In this document: positions 56,744-64,000 of the stretch, one piece after another
How the letters are laid out: every line of letters begins with the position of its first letter
Position numbering within the stretch: position 1 is the stretch's first letter
Made by a program: the position numbers and the translations under genes
Assembly: GCF_024294905.1 (NCBI RefSeq)
Contig: NZ_JANCOC010000001.1
Location: 69,223-133,222 of the forward strand
Source: Rothia gullae
Lineage (GTDB): Bacteria > Actinomycetota > Actinomycetes > Actinomycetales > Micrococcaceae
DNA length: 64,000 nt
Direction: 5' to 3'
The notes under the pieces: generated by a model
What the model was told of the DNA's origin: nothing
Database searches by the model: none
The model's input: the letters and a program-made list of their open reading frames with translations, nothing else

Positions 56744-57562
56744 GTGGATTTACAAGACGTCGTGAATGCGAACCAGCACCGATTCAGTGAAACTGAACGG
56801 GAAATTTTGGCATTCATGCTAGAGAACGAAGAGTTCGTTGCAGAGTCAACGATCAACTCTCTGGCACATAAAACCTATACTTCAACCAGCTCAATTATCC
56901 GTTTGACGAAGAAGCTGAACTTCTCCGGATTTGCTGAGTTGAAGTACTTCATTAAGTCTTCTCTGAACCGTAGCGAACCCTTCAACCCGCGGTTCATTGA
57001 GAGCGGCCGCGAAGACATTCAGCGCACATACGACTACCTCGAGCATATGGAACTGAGCGGACTGCTCAAGCGCATCCATGAGGCTCGCACTGTGTACTGC
57101 TTCGGTACCGGCTACGCTCAGCGCAATGCCGTGCAGGAATTTGCCAAGTCCATGCAGGTTTGCGGTAAGTTCTGCCATGTCATTCCGGCACGTAATGAGT
57201 TCGAAAGCGCCATGAACAATATGACCCAGGACGATGTGGTCATCATTGTGTCTTTCTCCGGTCAGACCGAGAACATGCGTGAACACATTAAGATGCTGGC
57301 GCTGCGCCGTATCCCCATGATTGCGGTGACCGCCATTGGTGTGAACTACATGTCCTCGCACGCCGAGTACTCCCTGCACTACCAGACCACCCCCACCCAC
57401 ATCAGCACTCAGCGTAAGCCCTACTACTCCTTCGTTGCGCTGTCGGTGCTGCTGGACTACATCGTGCGCCGCTATATTGAATTCGTTGAATATGAGCGCC
57501 GCGAGTCCCTGCAAGACCAGGTGGATGAAGCTCTCAACAGTGGGGGCGAAATCGACGCCTGA
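56744..57562 (+). CDS. RpiR/MurR family transcriptional regulator
   Basis: A 272-residue regulator. The N-terminal helix-turn-helix (about 1-77) includes STINSLAHKTYTSTSSIIRLTKKLNFSGFAELKYFI; a SIS domain (about 105-235) with YCFGTGYAQRNAV and VIIVSFSGQTENMREH would bind a phosphosugar. GTG 56744 follows AGGAG. Its place next to the EIICB and glucosidase genes makes alpha-glucoside-6-phosphate or glucose-6-phosphate plausible effectors, by inference. It probably controls the 54453-54870 region. Confidence 0.9.
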   Translation: MDLQDVVNANQHRFSETEREILAFMLENEEFVAESTINSLAHKTYTSTSSIIRLTKKLNFSGFAELKYFIKSSLNRSEPFNPRFIESGREDIQRTYDYLEHMELSGLLKRIHEARTVYCFGTGYAQRNAVQEFAKSMQVCGKFCHVIPARNEFESAMNNMTQDDVVIIVSFSGQTENMREHIKMLALRRIPMIAVTAIGVNYMSSHAEYSLHYQTTPTHISTQRKPYYSFVALSVLLDYIVRRYIEFVEYERRESLQDQVDEALNSGGEIDA

Positions 57563-57649
57563 CAAGGCATTACCGTGCCCGTCTGCTCCTTCACTCACTC
57601 CTCCTGAATCTGACCGAATCCGCCTGAGATCATCTGAAAGAGACACCCT

Positions 57650-58108
57650 GTGACCGCAATTTTCGCGCTCATCGAAAATACCGAGAAGATGCGTAAGTAC
57701 CTGTTCTGGTACCTCATGATTATCCCCGCGTTGCTACTGCTGTGGATTGCTCTGGGCGCAGCGAACTCCCAGATGGACTTCCAAGAAGCTCTGAAGATTC
57801 CCTTCTTCACCGTGGCTTTCCTGAACGCATGCCTCAGCCTGCTGTTGGGCGGCACCCTCAAGTTCGCAGGTGCAGAGAACGAACGCACCGAACGAGCCTA
57901 CGCCCTGTACCTGACCGTTCTGCTGGTCATTATCGGTAACCTGCCCGGCGCGATTCTGAGCTTCTTCCTCTTCCGCTCCCTGCGTTTCGGCAACCTGGAA
58001 GGCGAACTGGCACCCAAATACCGTTGGGCGCTTCTGCCCGCCCTGGTCTTCTACGTATTGGTGACCGTAGTGCTACTCGTCGCGAACATCGCAATGTGGT
58101 CGAAGTAA
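57650..58108 (+). CDS. Small four-helix membrane protein, function unknown
   Basis: A 152-residue protein with four hydrophobic segments at about 17-37, 50-68, 87-108 and 128-148, and short polar loops. GTG 57650 has GAAAGAGA upstream. No family was recognised. It lies between the RpiR gene and the large helicase-like gene and could be cotranscribed with either. Confidence 0.7.
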   Translation: MTAIFALIENTEKMRKYLFWYLMIIPALLLLWIALGAANSQMDFQEALKIPFFTVAFLNACLSLLLGGTLKFAGAENERTERAYALYLTVLLVIIGNLPGAILSFFLFRSLRFGNLEGELAPKYRWALLPALVFYVLVTVVLLVANIAMWSK

Positions 58109-58269
58109 GCACAGAGGAACAGGCAAAGCACGCGGGCACACTAAGCACGCAAGCACACGCTGACACCCGCCCCGTTTGAGACACCCGGGCAGAGGACCCC
58201 GGAAGAACCACCATCTTCAGTGTGTACGCACAAACGTACACCGCACTGACCCACAAGGACACTCACGAC

Positions 58270-61200
58270 GTGAACCAGATTCCCGAGCCTACCGACGCGC
58301 AACACGCACCCGGCACCCCGGCTGATACTGCTCAGCCCACCGCAGCCGCCGGGACCTCAGCAGCGGAAACCCACGAAGTAGCCGACGAAATCAACATCGC
58401 CGAGCTACCCGCACACCTGAACCCCGCCCACAAGGACTTCGACCCCTCGGCGGGGCTTGAGCGCTGGGCAGAACAGATGGACGTCTACACCGGCCCGGAC
58501 GCGATGCTCGACTTCAACCAGGTTGACTACGTGCACATCGACCTGTCCGAATCGAACCCCTCCGGCCTGGCTCAGCTACTCGCCGGACGCAAGACCCGCC
58601 TCTCCACAATCCTGCGTGACAAATCGCAGCTTGAGGCGGGCATGCGCTCCGCCCGCACCCTGCGCACCAAAATTTACGAACTCGCCACCGACCACGGCCT
58701 TGACTCCGGCTACTTCGTGGCGGGTACCGCCTCCTGGCTGTCACACGACACCCGGGACGCCGCCGCCGCCTACGAGAAGCGTTTCATCGCGCCGATTCTT
58801 ATGGCGCCGCTGAGCATCACCCCGCACCCGAAGGACGACGACTTCGAGCTGCGCCTCGCCGGTTCCGCACGCCTGAACCCGGCGATGGTCCGCCAGATCA
58901 AACAAGAGTACGGCATCGACCTGGGCACCATGGACGTGGCGCAGCTGGCGAACTCCATGTCCCGCCTGGACCCCGAGCCGGTTATCGAGCGTATGCGCGC
59001 ATCTGCCGGTCGTATTCCGGGCATGACCATTGAGTCGAAGTACTTCATCTCCACCTTTGCTGACCTGAAGGAAAGCCTGGGCGAGCTACCGCACACCGCC
59101 ATCACCCCGCTGGTTCGTGACCTGGCGGCACTGAAGGTTCCCGGCGTGAAGCCGCGCGAGCTCAACGCCCACAATCTGCAGCAGCCCCTGGATCAGCGCG
59201 ACCCGTCAGAAGAAATGCTCCTGCTGGACGCTGACGCGAACGCCCAGGAGATTATCGACACCGCGGTCAGCGGTTTCTCCTTCACGATTACCGCGGCGCC
59301 CGGCACCGAACCGCTGCGTACCGCCGTGAACATTGCTTCCGCCCTGATGGGTCGTGGTAAGTCTGTGCTCGTGGTGGGCGAGAAACGCTCTACCCTGGCT
59401 GAATTCTCGGCGCTACTCAAACGCACCGGCATTGAGAGCCTGCGCTACGATCTGCTTGCCGAACATGACGCTGAAGCTCAGCGCGCCGAGTTCATTCGCG
59501 CGATTGTGCGCAATGAGGGTGCGGAAGAACCGAACTCTGAGGACCTGAACGAAGAGCTTGTGGCGACCCGTGCCGCGCTGCTCGACCACATTCGTGCCCT
59601 GCTGAACAAGGACGCGAACTGGCAGATCTCTGTCTACTCGGCGCTACAGCGTTTGGCTGAGCTGACCGCCTCCGAGGACGGTCCGGCAACCCGTGTGCGT
59701 TTTGATCGCCCTATGCTTGATGCGCTCATGGAGCGTGAGCAGGCGCGTGCCGAGCTGGTGCGCCTAGGCGAGATTGATGGTTTTGCGGCGGCTTCGCGTA
59801 TCTCCCCGTGGTACCGTGCCCGCCTGGTCAATGATGAGGAAGCCGCCGAGGCCTACGCCCTGGTCGTTACCCTCAAGTCCTCCCTGCTGAACCTGCGCGA
59901 GGCGATGAACCGCACCAGCGCCATGCTGGGTCTGCGCTGCGGCTGCACCATCGCCGAGTGGGAGTCGCAGCTGGCGATTCTGATGCGCATCCGTGAGACA
60001 CTCAAGCGGTTCCGCGCGGACGTCTACGACCGTCCGGTGACCGACCTCATCGCAGCGACTGCCTCCGGTGCGTGGCGCCGTGAGAACGGCATCGAGATGA
60101 GCAGTATGCAGCGTTCCCGCCTGCGCCGCGCAGCGAAGGAGTACATCCTGCCCGGCGTGAATATTGGTGACCTGCACGAGCAGCTGAAGGTAGTTCAGGC
60201 GGAACGTGCCGAGTGGATTCGCCATATTGAGGCGCCCCGCACCCCGCAGATCCCGGAGAACCTGGATCAGCTGGCTGACACCCTGAACTCCCTGGTTTCT
60301 GAGCTGGCGGGCCTGGGGATTGTCCTGGCTGACACCGTTGAGGGCACCGATTTTGTGCGCACCGAGCTGGACGTGCTGGATGCGCGCCTGGACGCCCTCA
60401 TGGCGGATCGCATGCTGCTGATGACCCTGCCTGAGCGTGAAGCTCTGACCCAGAAGCTGCGTGAGCGCGGCCTGTCGGAGCTGCTCGATGACCTGTACGC
60501 ACATCAGGTTCCAACTGAGGCTGTTTCCGCTGAGCTGGAGCTCGCCTGGTGGCAGTCTGCCCTGGAATTCTTGCTGCAGCATCACGAAGGTAAGCTGCTG
60601 GACGGCGACCGTCTGCGCGACACGGAATCCCGTTTCCGTCGCGCCGACTACGCCCACATGACCAGCGCCCCGGCGCGTCTGCTGGCGAAGATTGCGCGCG
60701 TGTGGACTGAACGTATTGAGTCTGAGCACGACCAGGCGGCGTACCTGAAGAGTCAGCTGCGCGGCTACGAGTTCGTGCTCGAGGAGCTGTTGACTCACGC
60801 CCCGGTCATGGCGCGTACCCTGTTGCCGCTGTGGACTGCAAGCCCCTTCGCCCTGGCGCGTAAGGTTCCCGCCTCCATGCGTTTTGATACGGTGCTGCTG
60901 CTGGACTCCGAGTCGACCCCGCTGGCGGCAAACCTGCCAGCGATTACCCGCGCCGACCAGGTGATTGCCCTGGGCGACCCGCATTCGGGTTACCCCTCGC
61001 CGTTCATCGTATCCGCACCGACTTTCGGTGCGCCCGAACCGACCGATGAGCAGCTGGACAGCACCTTTGACGTGCTCGCTACCGTGCTTCCCAACCGCAC
61101 CTTGGCGATGCTGCACCGCAGCATGGACCCGGTGATTCTGGACTACCTGAACCGTGAGTTCTACGGTTCGCAGCTGCATGCGGCTCCGGTGAGTCGCGCC

Positions 61201-62223
61201 TCCTCTCAGCCTGCCGTTTCGCTGACCGTTGAGTACATTGATACTCGCGGTAAGGTCAGCGATAACGCGAACCTGGATTCGCCCGGTGTTGAGGTGGAGC
61301 GCGTGACGAACCTGGTGCTTGAGCACGTGTACCGTACCCCGGATCGTTCGCTGGCGGTTGTGACTGCTAGCCCGAAGCACGCTCAGCGTGTGGCTGAGTC
61401 GGTGCGTCACGCCTTGAGCCTGTACCCGCAGCTGGCGCCGTTCTTCGCCGCCGGTGAGGAGTCTTTCCGCGTGGTCGATCTGACCCGCGCTGAGAGCCTC
61501 GAACGCGACACCGTGATTTTCTCTCTGGGTGTGGGCCGTGCCCGCTTGGGTCAGGCATCGTATGATTTGGGTCAGCTGTCTGCCGAGCACGGTCGCCAAG
61601 GCTTTGTGGTAGCGTTGACTCGTGCCCGCCGCGCCCTGCGTATTGTTTCGTGCATTGACCCGTCGGAGCTGGACCCGCAGAAGCTGCATCATGGTGCGGT
61701 GGACTTCTACCACCTGCTACGTGAGCACGCGGAACGTCAGGCACGTGAAGAGGCGGAGGCGAAGGCGCAGCGCGTGCCGGAGACCCTGCCACGTAACGCA
61801 TTCTTGGCAGCTGATAATGCGGACACCCCGGATTTGGGCGATTGGCTAATGAACGATTTGGTGGCTCGCCTGCAGGCTAGCGGTGTGCGCGTGAGCCGCG
61901 GTGAGGGCGATATAGCTCTGATTGCGCACGCCCCGGAGAAGCTGGCTGCTGAGCCGGTGCCCGCGCTGGGTGTGGATCCCGGGGTGTCTTCGCAGCCGAG
62001 TGCTCCGGTGGCTATGCCGCTGGTGGCGTGCTCTGATGGCGAGCAGAATTACGCGCGTGCTTCGGTGCGTGAGCGTACCCGTCTGCTGCCGGAGCGTCTG
62101 AGCCGCACGGGCTGGAACTACATTACGCTGGGTACCCTGGAAGTGTTCGCCGATCCTGACGCTGTGGTGGCGCGCGTGCTGCACTACCTGGATATGGATG
62201 AGGGCGCTGAGATTCGTGGCTAG
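58270..62223 (+). CDS. Giant SF1-helicase-like protein with degenerate ATPase motifs
   Basis: A 1317-residue protein organised like the DUF4011/SF1 helicase-nuclease fusions. The Walker A position (338-351, FTITAAPGTEPLRT) keeps the context but has lost the Gly-Lys-Thr; the Walker B/DEAD position (876-883, LLLDSEST) lacks the catalytic Glu; the GDPxQLPP motif is GDPHSGYP (902-909). The motif VI equivalent VALTRARRALRIV (about 1114-1126) is retained. A long helical linker (about 430-790) follows the first motif. The C-terminus (about 1190-1317) resembles the Vsr/MTES_1575-like nuclease tail (RERTRLLPERLSRTGWNYI) without obvious catalytic acids. GTG 58270 is chosen as AAGGA lies upstream; an earlier GTG at 58222 is possible. 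Probably not an active ATPase. Confidence 0.75.
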   Translation: MNQIPEPTDAQHAPGTPADTAQPTAAAGTSAAETHEVADEINIAELPAHLNPAHKDFDPSAGLERWAEQMDVYTGPDAMLDFNQVDYVHIDLSESNPSGLAQLLAGRKTRLSTILRDKSQLEAGMRSARTLRTKIYELATDHGLDSGYFVAGTASWLSHDTRDAAAAYEKRFIAPILMAPLSITPHPKDDDFELRLAGSARLNPAMVRQIKQEYGIDLGTMDVAQLANSMSRLDPEPVIERMRASAGRIPGMTIESKYFISTFADLKESLGELPHTAITPLVRDLAALKVPGVKPRELNAHNLQQPLDQRDPSEEMLLLDADANAQEIIDTAVSGFSFTITAAPGTEPLRTAVNIASALMGRGKSVLVVGEKRSTLAEFSALLKRTGIESLRYDLLAEHDAEAQRAEFIRAIVRNEGAEEPNSEDLNEELVATRAALLDHIRALLNKDANWQISVYSALQRLAELTASEDGPATRVRFDRPMLDALMEREQARAELVRLGEIDGFAAASRISPWYRARLVNDEEAAEAYALVVTLKSSLLNLREAMNRTSAMLGLRCGCTIAEWESQLAILMRIRETLKRFRADVYDRPVTDLIAATASGAWRRENGIEMSSMQRSRLRRAAKEYILPGVNIGDLHEQLKVVQAERAEWIRHIEAPRTPQIPENLDQLADTLNSLVSELAGLGIVLADTVEGTDFVRTELDVLDARLDALMADRMLLMTLPEREALTQKLRERGLSELLDDLYAHQVPTEAVSAELELAWWQSALEFLLQHHEGKLLDGDRLRDTESRFRRADYAHMTSAPARLLAKIARVWTERIESEHDQAAYLKSQLRGYEFVLEELLTHAPVMARTLLPLWTASPFALARKVPASMRFDTVLLLDSESTPLAANLPAITRADQVIALGDPHSGYPSPFIVSAPTFGAPEPTDEQLDSTFDVLATVLPNRTLAMLHRSMDPVILDYLNREFYGSQLHAAPVSRASSQPAVSLTVEYIDTRGKVSDNANLDSPGVEVERVTNLVLEHVYRTPDRSLAVVTASPKHAQRVAESVRHALSLYPQLAPFFAAGEESFRVVDLTRAESLERDTVIFSLGVGRARLGQASYDLGQLSAEHGRQGFVVALTRARRALRIVSCIDPSELDPQKLHHGAVDFYHLLREHAERQAREEAEAKAQRVPETLPRNAFLAADNADTPDLGDWLMNDLVARLQASGVRVSRGEGDIALIAHAPEKLAAEPVPALGVDPGVSSQPSAPVAMPLVACSDGEQNYARASVRERTRLLPERLSRTGWNYITLGTLEVFADPDAVVARVLHYLDMDEGAEIRG

Positions 62224-62530
62224 TTATTCGTCGACGCCGAAGCCTCGCCGCGGTCACCGTCGTGTGAGCGGCGGCGGCTCGGTGAGTGGGGCTGAGCCTC
62301 TGCTGGTGGGTGTGACGACGCCTCCGATCGTGGCTTTTCCGGCCGTGGCTTCGGGTACCTCGTCTGCTGCGGCTTCAGCGAAGAAAGCTGATGCCCAGAG
62401 CCAGAACTCCCAGAAGGCGGGTTCTCAGAGCGCGGCTACTTCCGTGCAGCCGCTGACCCCGGAGGAGCGCGAGCGTCTGGAATGGATGCGTCAGCAGCGT
62501 CCCCCGCACTGGGGTAACAATATCGTGTAG
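62216..62530 (+). CDS. Small basic protein coupled to the helicase-like gene
   Basis: A 104-residue protein starting at GTG 62216, inside the last codons of the helicase-like gene (GTGGCTAG), so translation is coupled. A Ser/Ala/Gln-rich middle suggests disorder; the N-terminus is basic (TPKPRRGHRRV) and the C-terminus carries ERERLEWMRQQRPPHWGNNIV, whose RPPHWG tail I recall from small proteins in the same position in other actinobacteria. No function known; possibly a partner of the large protein. Confidence 0.65.
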   Translation: MASYSSTPKPRRGHRRVSGGGSVSGAEPLLVGVTTPPIVAFPAVASGTSSAAASAKKADAQSQNSQKAGSQSAATSVQPLTPEERERLEWMRQQRPPHWGNNIV

Positions 62531-62817
<287 letters not shown>

Positions 62818-63003
62818 TTAGGAGTTTCCCTTGTCGGTGCTGTAGAAGCCGGAGCCCTTGAAGGTCACGCCGACGGTGTTGTAGCGCTTGCGTAGGGTTT
62901 CTTCGCCGCACTGCGGGCAGATGCGCAGTGCGGCGTCGCTAAAGGACTGGCGCTGTTCAAAGACGTGGTTGCAATTCTTGCACTGGTAAACGTAGACCGG
63001 CAT
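62818..63003 (-). CDS. FmdB-type zinc-ribbon protein
   Basis: A 61-residue protein with two CxxC pairs (Cys8-Cys11 and Cys29-Cys32) expected to bind zinc, MPVYVYQCKNCNHVFEQRQ at the start, and the GVTFKGSGFYSTD end typical of FmdB. Function of the family is unsettled. AGAAGGA precedes the ATG at 63003. It follows the cyclo-ligase gene on the minus strand, the usual actinobacterial order. Confidence 0.92.
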   Translation of the reverse strand: MPVYVYQCKNCNHVFEQRQSFSDAALRICPQCGEETLRKRYNTVGVTFKGSGFYSTDKGNS

Positions 63004-63232
63004 TTTGTCCTTCTGTATCCGTTTTCGCTGGGATGGTTTATTAACGTGGTTTGAGTGTACCGCTTTTGAAAGCTTGGGAGCTATTTGCGTTTTCTTCTCA
63101 AATAGCCATTTCTGTTTCTTTTCGCCTTTTTCGTGAGTGATTTTGTTGGTGTGTTCCTGCATATCTTTGCGTTTTGCATAAAGATTCGGGGTGTCAATCA
63201 AAAGCGAACCGGGCATGGGGAGTCGGGTGCTT
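63004..63232. other. Spacer between the cyclo-ligase and FmdB genes
   Basis: An AT-rich 229-base region. A minus-strand frame runs through it in phase with FmdB, but it starts far from any ribosome-binding site and reads as basic low-complexity sequence. It probably holds the FmdB promoter. Confidence 0.4.
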
Positions 63233-63901
63233 TTAGCCCTGCTGGTGAGCGTGGAAAATACCCCGCTCAGTGAGAATCACCGGCAGAATAGCGTCCCACT
63301 GATCGTAGGGGATAGCTTCATAAATTTCGTCAGCAAAGACCACGCCGATGCTCTGCTCCTTCAGTTGCTGTGCGCTGAGCAGGGGGATAATCCGGTCGTA
63401 GTAGCCGCCTCCTTGACCGAGGCGGTGCCCGCCAGCATCAAAGGCGAGAGCGGGGATGAGGCGCAAATCGGCGTTTACGAATGCCTGTGAGTCCTGTTCT
63501 TCGCCTTCGGGTTCGGGGATTCCCATGGGATTGAGCGGATGTTCAACGGCGGGGTCCCAGTGCACCCAGGCGAGTTTGCGGCCGGGACGCACGACGGGCA
63601 CGAGGATGCGGTGTCCCTGCTCATGGAGAGCGTTTAGTGCTTGAAGAATGGGTGGCTCAGATTTGGTGGGCAGATATGCCGCAATGGTGCCGGGGGAGTG
63701 GGTCCGCTGCGCGACCGCCTCGAGAATGTGGTGGGTGAAAAGGTCAGCTAGATGCTGCTGTCCGTGTTCGCCGCGGTGGCTGCGTGCGGTAAGGCGGCGT
63801 GGGCGGATTTGAGAGCGGAGAATGTCTTTATCCAGGGAGATGTCGTCTGCGCTGGCACCGGTTTCGGAGTTGCTGGTGGCGGCTGCGGTATTGAGGTTCA
63901 T
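63233..63901 (-). CDS. 5-formyltetrahydrofolate cyclo-ligase
   Basis: Converts 5-formyl-THF to 5,10-methenyl-THF with ATP. The 222-residue form has DKDILRSQIRPRRLTARS, TIAAYLPTKSEPPI and the signature LAFDAGGHRLGQGGGYYDRIIPLL. Start codons at 63988, 63913 and 63901 are all in frame; 63901 is preferred because GGGA is suitably spaced upstream and the domain begins only about 20 residues later. Upstream genes lie beyond the window end. Confidence 0.88.
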   Translation of the reverse strand: MNLNTAAATSNSETGASADDISLDKDILRSQIRPRRLTARSHRGEHGQQHLADLFTHHILEAVAQRTHSPGTIAAYLPTKSEPPILQALNALHEQGHRILVPVVRPGRKLAWVHWDPAVEHPLNPMGIPEPEGEEQDSQAFVNADLRLIPALAFDAGGHRLGQGGGYYDRIIPLLSAQQLKEQSIGVVFADEIYEAIPYDQWDAILPVILTERGIFHAHQQG

Positions 63902-64000
63902 GGGGTGTCCCATCGTCGTTGCGGGTCTTGGGTGAAGTATTGGGGCAGCGTACCCGTAGGGGTGCGCTGAATCTGGGCTGAGAGGCATCCATGTATGGGA

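Noticed and set aside
62818..63216. A longer FmdB protein extending to 63216
   Set aside because: The extra N-terminal residues are basic low-complexity sequence; AGAAGGA and the family start fix the ATG at 63003.

Overview
The window looks like chromosome of a Micrococcaceae actinobacterium, most likely Rothia and close to R. mucilaginosa. This rests on a moderately high G+C content with strong C/G-ending codon choice in housekeeping genes, frequent GTG/TTG starts, the mycothiol gene mshA, the actinobacterial GuaB/GuaB3 pair, the alr-tsaE-tsaB-rimI-tsaD block and a split S10/spc ribosomal cluster. The genus assignment is from memory of gene content and was not checked by a search.

Layout. 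1-2400: poly-C low-quality sequence, an AT-rich stretch with hairpins, and one orphan beta-propeller gene. 2481-17406: ribosomal superclusters rplN-rplX-rplE-rpsH-rplF-rplR-rpsE-rpmD-rplO, secY-adk-map-rlmN, infA-rpmJ-rpsM-rpsK-rpoA-rplQ-truA and rplM-rpsI, split by strong hairpins. 17528-27489: ppk2, glmM, mscL, a VanY-type lipoprotein peptidase, coaA, glmS, acpS and nnrD (amino-sugar, CoA/ACP and cofactor-repair functions). 27709-31770 (minus): a polyprenyl-phosphate sugar transferase, a phosphatase-like gene and mshA. 31915-36505: alanine racemase and the tRNA t6A genes with rimI. 36667-39593 (minus): a YbdK-type carboxylate-amine ligase and a THUMP-like methyltransferase. 39820-46716: groES, groEL, guaB, guaB3, guaA. 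46751-47700: a Phd/PIN toxin-antitoxin pair bracketed by two nearly identical terminator hairpins. 47828-49608: a small membrane protein and an AEC permease. 49753-57562: an alpha-glucoside locus with two GH13 glucosidases, an EEP-family hydrolase, a PTS EIICB and an RpiR regulator. 57650-62530: a membrane protein, a giant SF1-helicase-like protein whose ATPase motifs are degenerate, and a small partner. 62563-62771 is poly-G low-quality sequence. 62818-63901 (minus): an FmdB zinc ribbon and 5-formyl-THF cyclo-ligase.

How the parts fit. Most of the window is core growth machinery: translation, secretion, purine synthesis, cell-wall precursors and folding. The accessory parts are the orphan propeller gene, the toxin-antitoxin cassette, the sugar transferase and the alpha-glucoside locus. 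In that locus a PTS importer would deliver phosphorylated or free alpha-glucosides to two glucosidases whose specificity residues differ (Ala versus Val after the nucleophile).

The observations most worth following are the degenerate helicase-like protein and its small partner, the PIN toxin with an apparent CTG start inside a terminator-flanked cassette, a phosphatase-like gene next to mshA that could supply the missing mycothiol phosphatase step, a recurring leaderless-promoter pattern, and GuaB3 lacking the IMPDH cysteine. No tRNA, rRNA, CRISPR array or complete insertion sequence was seen.
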